Assembly (NCBI RefSeq): GCF_001971725.1
Contig: NZ_CP019388.1
Span: 1,922,001-1,986,000 of the forward strand
Source: Winogradskyella sp. J14-2
GTDB taxonomy: Bacteria; Bacteroidota; Bacteroidia; Flavobacteriales; Flavobacteriaceae
Length of the DNA: 64,000 nucleotides
Direction of reading: 5' to 3'
A program made the translations under genes and the position numbers. The notes beneath the pieces were generated by a model. The model did no database searches, was not told where the DNA came from, and saw only the letters and a program-made list of their open reading frames with translations. Of this stretch, positions 19,754-28,672 are shown piece after piece (the first letter of the stretch is position 1; each line of letters begins with the position of its first letter).

Positions 19754-22700
19754 ATGAAAAAAATTACTCTCTTACTCATTGCTGTTCTTATATTTAGCTC
19801 AGGGGCAGCGCAGGTCTTAAATGAAAGCGCTAATTGGCCTAATAGTAACTGGTCTTTGTCAGGAAGCTACACCGCCACTGGGCTTCTGTCTGACCCAACA
19901 ACTACAGGATCAACCTTTACCTTTGATGATGACGCTGCAGGATCAAGCTCTGATGACACAATTCAAGCAACATCACCTGTAATTGATCTCACTGCAGCAA
20001 GTTCTGCTGGTGAAAATTGGATTATTATAAGCGGTGATTACGTATATAGACCATTAGGAAACGATGTATTGTCAATAGAGGCTTATGATGCAGACACAGC
20101 AACATGGTACACATTGTGGACATTTACTGGTAATTCTACTGGTTCTGATTATGAAACATGTTCTAATACAGAACCTTACACAACAGGAGTTCTCGATATA
20201 ACAGGATTTACTGCTACGCAATTATCAGGTTTTAGATATCGTATTAATTATGATGATCAAAATGGTTGGCAATGGGGCTGGTGCTTAACATCTCCAACAA
20301 TTGCGTCTCTAGACCCTTCTAGTTCTTGCCTAGACCCTATTAACCTTAATGTTGTTAACATTACTGAAACCACTGCAGACTTAACTTGGACTGAAATCGG
20401 TGTTGCAACAGCATGGAATATTGAATGGGGTCCGGTTGGATTTACACCTGGAACGGGAAATGTTATTACAACCTCATCAAATCCCTTTACTTTAACGGGT
20501 TTATTAGCAAACACAGATTATGAATTCTACATTCAGTCTGATTGTGGTGGATCTAACAATGTGTCAAATTTTGTTGGGCCAATAGGTTTTGGAACAGCCT
20601 CACCATCTGGTGCAGCTTGCGCTTCTGCAACTAACATGACCGTTGTTGGAGACTGTAGCTCAGCAACACCAACAACTTTCAACTTTAGTTCAGCAATTGA
20701 CATAGATGCTTCCAACGAAAATCCAACTTGTGATGCTGTTGGAAACTATGGCTTTTTTGTAAGCTTTACAGCGCCTGCTATTGGCTCTGTTGTTTTTAAT
20801 TTTAGTGGTGATGCGGACAGTATAGGTTTAGAGGTATATGATGCATGTGGAGGTGCTTCTGTATCTGTATGCAATAATAATGGATTTAATACAGGAGACT
20901 CCTCTGGTCTTATTGGCGGCTTAACTCCTGGTGCTACTTATTATGCCGTTATTTGGAGAGATCAGCAAAGTGGATCAGCCGATGTTTGCATAGAAGAGGG
21001 TTCGAGTTGCCCCGAACCTAGCAGTCTAAACGCAACTTCAATATCTTTAGATTCAGCTATTTTGAGTTGGACAGAAAATGGTATTGCAAACACATGGAAT
21101 ATTGAATGGGGAGCTGCAGGTTTTACACTAGGCTCAGGAAACGTTATCAACAACCTTACTTCTACAAACTATAATTTAAACGGATTATCCTCCAGCACTA
21201 GCTATGATTTCTATGTTCAATCTAATTGTACAGGGGAAACATCTGGTTTCTCTGGTCCTTATACGTTTACGACACAAGCTCCTTCAAGAATTAATTTCTC
21301 TCAGCAACCTATAAGTGTTAGTGGATCTGACTTAGCGGTAGTAGACATGAATGGTGACTTTTTAGATGATATTGTTGGTGTTACCTCAACAAATATTAAC
21401 ATACAACAACAAAATACAGATGGGTCTTTTACAAATATTAATATAACTACACCAAACGCCGACTATTTACCAACATGGAGTATGGCTGCAGCAGATTTTG
21501 ACGCTAATGGAAAAACAGACTTGCTTTATGGTGCTAGTAGTGGTGTTACGTTTATGCAAGCAAGTAATGACGGTACAAGTTTTACAGAGCAATCCACAAC
21601 GCAGTACGTATTCTCCCAGCGCTCAAATTTTGTTGACATAAATAATGATGGTAATCTTGATGCCTTTGTTTGTCACGACGTAGAGCCAAACGTGTATTTT
21701 ATAAACGACGGTTCAGGAAACTTAACTTTTTATCAATCTGATGTGACGCCTGGCGCACCTTACTCTCTAGGTAATTATCCCTCTGGAGGTGATTATGGCT
21801 CTATCTGGATAGATTATAATAATGATAGAAATATTGATTTGTTTGTTGCCAAATGCGGTGGTTCTGTAGAAAGAAGAACAAATATTATGGTAACAAATAA
21901 CGGTGACGGAACGTTTACTGAAAATGCAGCCCTTTTAGGTTTGGCAGACCCAATGCAAACTTGGTCTTCGGCTTGGGGAGATTTTGATAATGACGGTGAT
22001 ATGGATGTGTTTGTTGGCGCTAGTTCTGGTACTCATAAATTAATGGAAAATAGTGGATTCTCAGACGACGGAAATCCTAATAACGACTTCGTTTTTACTG
22101 ATGTAACCGATACTGCAGGGATCATTGCGCCTACTGGATGGGAGAGTTCTGTGCACGACATTGACAACGATGGATATCTAGACATTATTAGTAATGGTTC
22201 TATAATGTACGGTAAAGGAGACATGACCTTTGAGGATGCTGACAATCAGCAAATAGACTATAAAAATGGTGCTTTTGGGGATTTAAACAATGACGGCTTT
22301 ATAGACGCTTACTATAATGGTGTTAGATATTACAATCAGGGCAATAGTAATAACTGGGTTAAAATAAATACCGTTGGTATGGCGCATGTTACAGCCAATT
22401 ATAGTAACAGAAATGGTATTGGCGCTCGTGTTGAATTGGTTACCCCTTCTGGAACTCAAATTAGAGATGTTAGAAGCGGTGAAGGCTTTGAATTTATGAG
22501 CTCATTAAACGTACACTTTGGTCTTGGTACAGAAACCTCAATTACAGAAATTAGAGTTTATTGGCCTTCTGGAGTGGTAGATGTTTTTGAAAACCTAAGC
22601 GTTAATACAACTCATATTCTTGTTGAAGGCTCAGCACCATTAAGTGTAGAGGATCAAACATTTGCTGATGTTTCTATTTATCCTAATCCTGTTGAAGATG

Positions 22701-22891
22701 TTTTAAAGATTAAGACCTCTGCTGTATTAACAGAAAAAATTGCAACTATTTTTGATGTTTCAGGGAAACGCGTCTTCAATCAGATGATAACAAACAATAC
22801 GCTAAATGTTTCAAATCTTCAAGGTGGTATTTATTTCTTAAGAATTGAATCTAATGGCAGAAGCATAAGAAGAAAATTTATCAAAAAATAA
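19754..22891 (+). CDS. FG-GAP/VCBS and ASPIC-domain secreted protein with T9SS sorting domain
   Basis: A protein of about 1045 residues. ATG 19754 gives a clean signal peptide (KKITLLLIAVLIFSSGAAQ); an upstream GTG at 19736 would overlap the cytochrome gene and spoil it. Domains in order: an N-terminal jelly-roll region, two fibronectin type III domains (about 195-275 and 420-505), FG-GAP/VCBS calcium-binding repeats (about 520-870; DINNDGNLDAF, DFDNDGDMDVFVG, DIDNDGYLDII), an ASPIC/UnbV domain (about 880-965) and a type A T9SS sorting domain (SIYPNPVEDVLKIKTS to the C-terminus). It is probably surface-exposed and adhesin-like. It lies 10 bases after the cytochrome gene. Confidence 0.9.
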   Translation: MKKITLLLIAVLIFSSGAAQVLNESANWPNSNWSLSGSYTATGLLSDPTTTGSTFTFDDDAAGSSSDDTIQATSPVIDLTAASSAGENWIIISGDYVYRPLGNDVLSIEAYDADTATWYTLWTFTGNSTGSDYETCSNTEPYTTGVLDITGFTATQLSGFRYRINYDDQNGWQWGWCLTSPTIASLDPSSSCLDPINLNVVNITETTADLTWTEIGVATAWNIEWGPVGFTPGTGNVITTSSNPFTLTGLLANTDYEFYIQSDCGGSNNVSNFVGPIGFGTASPSGAACASATNMTVVGDCSSATPTTFNFSSAIDIDASNENPTCDAVGNYGFFVSFTAPAIGSVVFNFSGDADSIGLEVYDACGGASVSVCNNNGFNTGDSSGLIGGLTPGATYYAVIWRDQQSGSADVCIEEGSSCPEPSSLNATSISLDSAILSWTENGIANTWNIEWGAAGFTLGSGNVINNLTSTNYNLNGLSSSTSYDFYVQSNCTGETSGFSGPYTFTTQAPSRINFSQQPISVSGSDLAVVDMNGDFLDDIVGVTSTNINIQQQNTDGSFTNINITTPNADYLPTWSMAAADFDANGKTDLLYGASSGVTFMQASNDGTSFTEQSTTQYVFSQRSNFVDINNDGNLDAFVCHDVEPNVYFINDGSGNLTFYQSDVTPGAPYSLGNYPSGGDYGSIWIDYNNDRNIDLFVAKCGGSVERRTNIMVTNNGDGTFTENAALLGLADPMQTWSSAWGDFDNDGDMDVFVGASSGTHKLMENSGFSDDGNPNNDFVFTDVTDTAGIIAPTGWESSVHDIDNDGYLDIISNGSIMYGKGDMTFEDADNQQIDYKNGAFGDLNNDGFIDAYYNGVRYYNQGNSNNWVKINTVGMAHVTANYSNRNGIGARVELVTPSGTQIRDVRSGEGFEFMSSLNVHFGLGTETSITEIRVYWPSGVVDVFENLSVNTTHILVEGSAPLSVEDQTFADVSIYPNPVEDVLKIKTSAVLTEKIATIFDVSGKRVFNQMITNNTLNVSNLQGGIYFLRIESNGRSIRRKFIKK

Positions 22892-22914
22892 ATGTCTTTT
22901 TTATAAATACTAGG

Positions 22915-22943
22915 AGCCGCTCGAATATCGAGCGGCTTTTTTA
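22915..22943 (+). terminator. Strong Rho-independent terminator after the ASPIC-domain gene
   Basis: A perfect 10-bp GC-rich stem agccgctcga / tcgagcggct with a 3-base loop runs into TTTTTTA. Confidence 0.92.
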
Positions 22944-22946
22944 TGG

Positions 22947-22954
22947 TATTTTTG
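22947..22954 (+). promoter_or_regulatory. -7 box for the ABC ATPase gene, leaderless spacing
   Basis: TATTTTTG is an exact TAnnTTTG match squeezed between the terminator and the ATG at 22959, leaving four bases. The usual start point would coincide with the A of the ATG. Confidence 0.5.
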
Positions 22955-22958
22955 CTAT

Positions 22959-23873
22959 ATGCTTCAAGTTAAAAATCTAAGTTTCGGTTATACTAAAAAA
23001 CAAATCCTAAAGAATATAAATTTTTCTGTTAATTCTGGGCAGAATCTCGCTATTATTGGAGAAAGCGGATCGGGCAAAAGTACACTCCTTAAGCTTATTT
23101 TTGGGGAATATAACTTAGATAAAGGACAGATTTTATGGAAAAATACTGAAATTCTTGGTCCAAAATATAATTTGGTGATAGGCTATGATTTTATGAAGTA
23201 CGTTACTCAAGAGTTTGATTTAATGCCGTATACTTCTGTTAAAAATAATATTGGTAAACACCTATCTCGTTTTTACCCAAAAGAAAAGGAAAAACGCGTT
23301 AACGCACTTTTAAAAGTTGTAGAGTTAGAGGCATTTGCAAATGTAAAGGTAAAAACACTCTCTGGCGGACAAAAGCAACGCGTAGCACTGGCAAAGGCTT
23401 TGGCAAAACAGCCCGAAATCATTTTATTAGATGAACCTTTTAGTCATATTGACAATTTTAAAAAACAATCCTTAAGACGTAATGTTTTTAAGTACCTTAA
23501 AGACCACAATATTACTTGTCTAGTAGCTACCCACGACAAAAATGATGTACTCGGATTTGCAGATAACATGTTAGTGCTACACAACTCTAAAATACTTATT
23601 ATAGATACTCCTCAAAATTTATACAACAATCCTAAGCTACCTCTAATTGCCTCTTTTTTTTGTGAATTCAACGTTATTGAGCCCTTCGGAATTGTTTATG
23701 CCCATCAGCTTAAAATCGTTAAAGCGTCTAACTTAAAAGCAATTGTAAAGCGCGCGTATTTTAATGGTAATTCTTGGCTAATTGAAGCAGCACATGATTC
23801 TCAAACCATTTTTATTAAGCATAACAAAGAATTAACTAAAGACACTACCATTAACTTCAAGGTCAATGATTAA
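22959..23873 (+). CDS. Orphan ABC transporter ATP-binding protein
   Basis: A 304-residue ATPase subunit. It has Walker A GESGSGKST (about 35-43), Q-loop VTQEFDLMPY, signature LSGGQKQR (about 136-143), Walker B IILLDEP and the switch histidine in ATHD. The spacing resembles the importer-type MalK/PotA/FbpC class, and the tail of about 75 residues (GIVYAHQLKIVKASNLKAIVKRAYFNGNSW) resembles a TOBE-like regulatory domain. No permease or binding protein lies nearby, so the substrate is unknown. Its TAA abuts the convergent exporter gene with no space between. It sits directly behind a strong terminator with its own promoter. Confidence 0.85.
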   Translation: MLQVKNLSFGYTKKQILKNINFSVNSGQNLAIIGESGSGKSTLLKLIFGEYNLDKGQILWKNTEILGPKYNLVIGYDFMKYVTQEFDLMPYTSVKNNIGKHLSRFYPKEKEKRVNALLKVVELEAFANVKVKTLSGGQKQRVALAKALAKQPEIILLDEPFSHIDNFKKQSLRRNVFKYLKDHNITCLVATHDKNDVLGFADNMLVLHNSKILIIDTPQNLYNNPKLPLIASFFCEFNVIEPFGIVYAHQLKIVKASNLKAIVKRAYFNGNSWLIEAAHDSQTIFIKHNKELTKDTTINFKVND

Positions 23874-26126
23874 CTATCTATCAAACTTCTTCAATAAAGC
23901 CGGTAAATAAAAGATATCCGTAATCAATGCGATGGCTACTGTCACGGCACACAGCAACCCAAAATCTTTAACGGATGGTGTTGCACTAGAGGCAATAATT
24001 AAAAAACCACCAACCAAGGCGATGGTTGTGGAAAATAAAGCTCCGCCTGTATAGCGTATGGCATTGTTCATTCGTAATTCAGGAGGGCCAACAATGGTTT
24101 TACTTTTTCTGTACTTGTAAACTAGGTGTATGGTATCATCCATAGCAATTCCCAACATAATTGGTGTAATCATGGCTGTAGTGACATCTAAGGGAATATG
24201 TAACAGACTCATAAATATCGCCAATATCGCCAACGGTAAGATGTTAGGAATTAATACCAGTAGTGTAGTTCTTAAACTTCTTATAAAAATCCAGAGGCAT
24301 AAAAACGCCACAAAAAATGCAGCAAAAAAGGATTTAAACTGTGTTTCTAGGATAAAGTTGTTTAATTGTGCAAAAACCACAGCAAACCCGTTAATTCTTA
24401 GATTATAATCCTTCGTATTAAAAGTGGTTTCAAAATCACGCTTTATATCATCTAACACTTGTTCTAGTTCAGAGGTACGCATTTCCATTAAAGTTAAGGT
24501 AAAGCCTGCGGTAGTGAGATCTTCTGAAAACAATTTAAAAAAACTATTCTCGTTAGCATCAACTTCTGATAGTGTGCTTTTCAATTTATCTTCAGATACA
24601 TTAGATTGAAATAAAACCGGAGTGCGCTTCTCTAAGAAAGACTTGATTGTAATGACCGAAACTGGTGAAGAAATTAAAGGATTATCTTCAAGTTTATTCT
24701 GAAATGTTTCTAACTTTTCAATGGCATCCTTACTTAAAATAATAGCTCCATTTGTTGTAGAAATATTTAGCTGTAGTCTGTTACTACCTCCAAGTTCTAC
24801 CTCAACTGTTCTTAAATCTTGTTTAGCTTGTCCTTCCGCAAGTAGATCTCTAGAATTTGTGTCTATATCCACTTTAAAGATAGAATACATACCAAATAAT
24901 AAAATTAGCGTAAATACGGTAATGATACTCGCTTTATATTGAGATGTAAAGCCATTAAGCCATGTAATAAACTTGTCTTGTGAGAATTGCTTTAGGCTTA
25001 ATAAAGGTTTAACCTTTACAAAATTTAAATTCATAAAACTGAACCCTATAATGGTAATTACATAGACTAAAATAAAACTCAATACAAGTCCAATACAGGT
25101 AAAAACACCCATATTTTTAAAGGCAGGTAAAGGGGACAAAAACAGCGCAAAATAGCCAACAAAAGTGGTTAGCGTTGTATAAAAACAAGGTGTGAGACTT
25201 TTTCTAATAGCAAGTGTCAATAAATCTACTTTACTTAAGGTTTTATTATTAAGGCCTTCTTTATGATAAATATTAATAATGTGTACCGCATCACTAACGC
25301 TATAAACCATGAGGATTGTAGGTATTAACATGGAAATCATATTTAAAGCAAAACCTAATGAGGTAATAAGCCCAAATAATAAACTAACAGGAATCGCTAC
25401 GGACAACAATGCAATATAGAGATAACGCTTACTTGGTAATAAAAATAAAAGTAAGACCGTGATAACCAGAACCGTTAAAATTCCAAAAGTTAAACTCTCT
25501 TTATAAATACCCTTGCTGTAGGCTTCGTTTAAGACTGGTGGGCCAGTTAAATAATAATTTGAATACGATTTATCAATTACATTTCTAATCTCTACTGCAA
25601 TATCCTGCCTTTGTTCTTCGATGGTTGGTGTAGGCTTCATCTGTATGTAAAAGAACTGGTGCTTATAATCCTTTGTTACTAATTGAGACGTGATATTTGG
25701 TAATTTAGAAAACAAGCTTTTTAAACCTTTTTCACTACGCCTGGGATTGTACAAATCATCAAATAGTATCTTGTCATTAGCATAAATTGGGTACTTAGCT
25801 TTTGCGATACTAAAGGTGGTCTTTACATAATGAAGAGAATCAACAGACGCATGCAAATTCTTTAATTGACTTATTTCTGCTTGTCCAATAGCATTTTCAA
25901 CAGGCAACATGGCAATAAAAATTTCGTCAGACCCAAAATTTTCCTGAAAGTCTATATACGCTTTATAACTGGGATCGTCTTCTAAAAACCATATCGATAA
26001 AGAGTTATCTACACTGAGTTTATTGAGTGTTTGATGGCCTGATAACGCCATTAACACAACAAGAATAGCAATAATTACAATTCTGAATTTTATAATGGAT
26101 TGTATTATACTTTTTAATCTATTCAT
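23874..26126 (-). CDS. RND/MMPL-family exporter of the type III PKS operon
   Basis: A 750-residue inner-membrane protein with two repeats of the RND fold: a TM segment near 10-30, a large periplasmic loop, then five clustered TMs, repeated (second half from about 400). GILTVLVITVLLLFLLPSKR, SMLIPTILMVYSVSDAVHI and TPIMLGIAMDDTIHLVYKY are typical of MMPL/HpnN-like lipid exporters driven by the proton gradient. ATG 26126 was chosen because it lies one base after the stop of the upstream PPTase gene; a longer frame would overlap that gene by 32 bases. As last gene of the biosynthetic operon it probably exports or flips the lipid product. Confidence 0.88.
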   Translation of the reverse strand: MNRLKSIIQSIIKFRIVIIAILVVLMALSGHQTLNKLSVDNSLSIWFLEDDPSYKAYIDFQENFGSDEIFIAMLPVENAIGQAEISQLKNLHASVDSLHYVKTTFSIAKAKYPIYANDKILFDDLYNPRRSEKGLKSLFSKLPNITSQLVTKDYKHQFFYIQMKPTPTIEEQRQDIAVEIRNVIDKSYSNYYLTGPPVLNEAYSKGIYKESLTFGILTVLVITVLLLFLLPSKRYLYIALLSVAIPVSLLFGLITSLGFALNMISMLIPTILMVYSVSDAVHIINIYHKEGLNNKTLSKVDLLTLAIRKSLTPCFYTTLTTFVGYFALFLSPLPAFKNMGVFTCIGLVLSFILVYVITIIGFSFMNLNFVKVKPLLSLKQFSQDKFITWLNGFTSQYKASIITVFTLILLFGMYSIFKVDIDTNSRDLLAEGQAKQDLRTVEVELGGSNRLQLNISTTNGAIILSKDAIEKLETFQNKLEDNPLISSPVSVITIKSFLEKRTPVLFQSNVSEDKLKSTLSEVDANENSFFKLFSEDLTTAGFTLTLMEMRTSELEQVLDDIKRDFETTFNTKDYNLRINGFAVVFAQLNNFILETQFKSFFAAFFVAFLCLWIFIRSLRTTLLVLIPNILPLAILAIFMSLLHIPLDVTTAMITPIMLGIAMDDTIHLVYKYRKSKTIVGPPELRMNNAIRYTGGALFSTTIALVGGFLIIASSATPSVKDFGLLCAVTVAIALITDIFYLPALLKKFDR

Positions 26127-26127
26127 A

Positions 26128-26691
26128 CTAAATAACTGCAAATGCACCATAATTTCCATGATGCGTTAGGCTAACATTAATTTCTTTTAATCCGAATTTA
26201 ACTCTTGGCACTCCAAATTCATCTGTTACAACTTGTGCTAATTCACCCTCAGTTTGAAATCTTTTTTCTATTAATCTCAAAAGTGAAGTTTTCAACACTT
26301 TACTCTGTATTCTTGAGTTTTTAAAATCAAACTTTACAACATGAGACGTTAACTTATGTTCATTTAAACGCGCTTCTGACATAATATAGTGGGACGTCAC
26401 TTTAGTTTCAACATAACACTTAAAATCTTGAAAAATCACTGCACCTCTAAGCTTATCAATCTTACATTCAAAATGTTTTGGTTTATAAAAACGGCTTGGG
26501 TGTAATTGTGTGTACAATTTATATGCCGCCTCTTTCATGCTCCAAAGCTGCCACACCATTAGAAATTGATTTGTTGACTTATAAATTAATTGCTGTTCTT
26601 GTAGTGTAAAAAGTTTATCTAAAAATCGTGGGCGTTGCCAATTTGAAGCTTGTTTGGCTTCCTTTAAATCAATGATGTCGTTACCGACCAC
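26128..26691 (-). CDS. 4'-phosphopantetheinyl transferase superfamily protein
   Basis: This enzyme moves 4'-phosphopantetheine from CoA to the serine of a carrier protein. The 187-residue protein has MVGNDIIDL at the N-terminus (Mg-binding Asp) and WSMKEAAYK (the WxxKEA motif, about residues 51-59), plus a C-terminal SLTHHGNYGAFAVI strand. Length fits a compact AcpS-like/Sfp-like enzyme. Its start overlaps the last base of the acyl carrier protein stop, so it very likely activates that carrier. Confidence 0.9.
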   Translation of the reverse strand: MVGNDIIDLKEAKQASNWQRPRFLDKLFTLQEQQLIYKSTNQFLMVWQLWSMKEAAYKLYTQLHPSRFYKPKHFECKIDKLRGAVIFQDFKCYVETKVTSHYIMSEARLNEHKLTSHVVKFDFKNSRIQSKVLKTSLLRLIEKRFQTEGELAQVVTDEFGVPRVKFGLKEINVSLTHHGNYGAFAVI

Positions 26692-26942
26692 TAAGCTTTA
26701 AGTTTAGTATTTACAATGGCCATTGCAGATTTTACATCTAACATTTGTTCCATATCCTCATTTTCTAAACGAATATCAAACTCATCTTCTATATCTAAGA
26801 TGATGTCCACAAGATTGGCAGAGTTGATTTTTAAATCCTTAACAAAGTCAGTCTCTTCAGTTAAATTTTTGAAGGCCTCTTCATCTTGAATATAAGGTGC
26901 CACAATGGCCTTTAATTTGGCAATTAACTCATCGTTTTTCAT
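26691..26942 (-). CDS. Acyl carrier protein
   Basis: An 83-residue acidic four-helix carrier. The modified serine is Ser41 in KINSANLVDIILDIEDEFD; the usual DSLD motif is changed to NSAN, marking it as a specialised carrier rather than the housekeeping AcpP. It follows the ketosynthase gene by 20 bases and overlaps the PPTase gene by one. It probably carries the growing acyl chain that primes or feeds the type III PKS in this operon. Confidence 0.92.
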   Translation of the reverse strand: MKNDELIAKLKAIVAPYIQDEEAFKNLTEETDFVKDLKINSANLVDIILDIEDEFDIRLENEDMEQMLDVKSAMAIVNTKLKA

Positions 26943-26962
26943 AGCGTTTCTTTACAGCAAAG

Positions 26963-28237
26963 TTACGCTATAAATCTCTTAAATAAAACACAAGTATTAA
27001 CATCACCAAAACCAAAACTGGCCTTAGCTATAACATTAAAATTAAAGTCGAGTTTTTGTTGAACAATGCATTGTGGTTTTACTAACTTTTCTATTTCTGA
27101 AAGCAAATCTTCACAGTTAATGTTTGGAGCTATAAATTGATTTTGTAGCTGAATAATACTTGCTACACATTCAATGGCGCCTGCAGCGGCTAAACAATGT
27201 CCAACCATAGATTTTGTAGAGTTGATAAAAGGAAATGCATCACCTTTTCTGTTTAAGGCTTTGGTCCAATTTTTAATTTCTAAACCATCTTTAGATGTCG
27301 CCGTTAGATGCCCATTAATGACATCGATGTCTGCGGCATCTATACCAGAATTTAGTACTGCGGTTTTAATGCAGCGCTGAACAGCCTCAGGATTAGGTGC
27401 GGTTAAAGTGCCTCCTTGACGCTGTCCGCCTGAATTAACCTCTCCACCCATAACCTCGGCATAAATAGTGGCACCACGTTCTAAGGCACTTTCTAGCGAT
27501 TCTAAAACTATAGCACCTGCACCACTGCCAGGTACAAAACCAGATGCTGAGGCACTCATTGGTCTTGATCCTTTTTCCGGAAAATCATTGTGCTTATAGG
27601 TCATTACACGCATAGCATCAAACCCTCCCCAAATGTAGGGTCCGTGATCGCTACAACTGCCAACCAACATGCGTTTAGCCCTACCGTTTTGTATGCGTTC
27701 AAAACCCATTAAAACAGCTTCTGTACCTGTTGCGCATGCTGAAGAGTTTGTGGTGACTTGATTTCCTAGTCCTAACATACCGCTTAAAAAAGCACTGACT
27801 CCACTTGCCATGGTTTGTAAAACAACTGAACTTCCTAGTCGTCTTACATTACCTTCATCGAGCTTGTAAATTGCCTCTCTAAATTTGTCTACACCCGAAG
27901 TGCCTGTTCCAAATATTAAACCTGTTTCATAATCTATTTCACTTTCTGGATGCATTTCAAAGCCTGCATCTTTCCAAGCATCTATACCAGCAATACAGCC
28001 ATATAAAATACCTGAACTATTAAAGCTGCGTAACTGTAATTCTGTAAAATATTTTAATTTTAATTCCTCTGAAATCTCAGGAATCCCACCAATCTGACAT
28101 GAAAAATTTAAGTCTTTCAATTCTTGATGAAAAGTAATTCCTGATTTACCATTTTTTAATGCTTCAGTAAACTTAGAAACACCTACGCCATTTGGTGCAA
28201 CAACTCCTAAACCTGTTATGACGACTCTTTTTTTCAT
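26963..28237 (-). CDS. Beta-ketoacyl-ACP synthase, KAS II (FabF) type
   Basis: This enzyme condenses an acyl thioester with malonyl-ACP. The 424-residue protein begins KKRVVITGLGVVAPNG and has the full catalytic triad: Cys168 in SSACATGTE, His310 in NGHLTATSKDG (normally NAHGTST) and His347 in VGHCLAAAGAIE. No chain-length-factor partner is present, so it is probably a homodimer. Its start overlaps the dehydratase stop as ATGA. It forms, with the ACP, dehydratase and SDR genes, a dedicated elongation set. Confidence 0.92.
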   Translation of the reverse strand: MKKRVVITGLGVVAPNGVGVSKFTEALKNGKSGITFHQELKDLNFSCQIGGIPEISEELKLKYFTELQLRSFNSSGILYGCIAGIDAWKDAGFEMHPESEIDYETGLIFGTGTSGVDKFREAIYKLDEGNVRRLGSSVVLQTMASGVSAFLSGMLGLGNQVTTNSSACATGTEAVLMGFERIQNGRAKRMLVGSCSDHGPYIWGGFDAMRVMTYKHNDFPEKGSRPMSASASGFVPGSGAGAIVLESLESALERGATIYAEVMGGEVNSGGQRQGGTLTAPNPEAVQRCIKTAVLNSGIDAADIDVINGHLTATSKDGLEIKNWTKALNRKGDAFPFINSTKSMVGHCLAAAGAIECVASIIQLQNQFIAPNINCEDLLSEIEKLVKPQCIVQQKLDFNFNVIAKASFGFGDVNTCVLFKRFIA

Positions 28238-28671
28238 GCTTTCAACATTCCAGATATTACGCCTCTTGCTATTAATTTGCCTGTTTCATTTAGCATTTTT
28301 ACTCGGCATTTTAATTTATTAAAACGGAACACTTCTTTTTCTGAATGAACAATAACCTTTTCTCCTGGTAAAACCGGCAAATAAAAATCCATCTGGTGCG
28401 ATGTTAATGCTACTTGAGGCTTTTGACTATTCTGTAAGTCCTCTTTTAGCAAATAAATACCTAAACAGACCAAACCAATCTGAGCCATGCACTCTGTAAG
28501 AATGACTCCTGGTGTTATAGGGTTATCCTTAAAATGGCCTTCATAAAATGACTCATCGTCTTTAAATGTATAGTGGCCTAAAATGCTATCTTCAGTAACT
28601 GTATCAATACCGTCTACAAATAAAAATGGTTTTTGATAAGGTAACAGTGTTATGATTTCTGATACTTTCAT
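28234..28671 (-). CDS. FabZ-like 3-hydroxyacyl-ACP dehydratase (hotdog fold)
   Basis: A 145-residue single hotdog domain. EGHFKDNPITPGVILTECMAQIG carries the likely catalytic His46 and Glu60 of FabZ/FabA enzymes, which remove water from 3-hydroxyacyl-ACP. The central helix and PGV turn are clear. It lies one base after the SDR gene start side and overlaps the ketosynthase start by four bases. It is separate from the housekeeping fatty-acid genes in the window. Confidence 0.9.
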   Translation of the reverse strand: MKVSEIITLLPYQKPFLFVDGIDTVTEDSILGHYTFKDDESFYEGHFKDNPITPGVILTECMAQIGLVCLGIYLLKEDLQNSQKPQVALTSHQMDFYLPVLPGEKVIVHSEKEVFRFNKLKCRVKMLNETGKLIARGVISGMLKA

Positions 28672-28672
28672 A

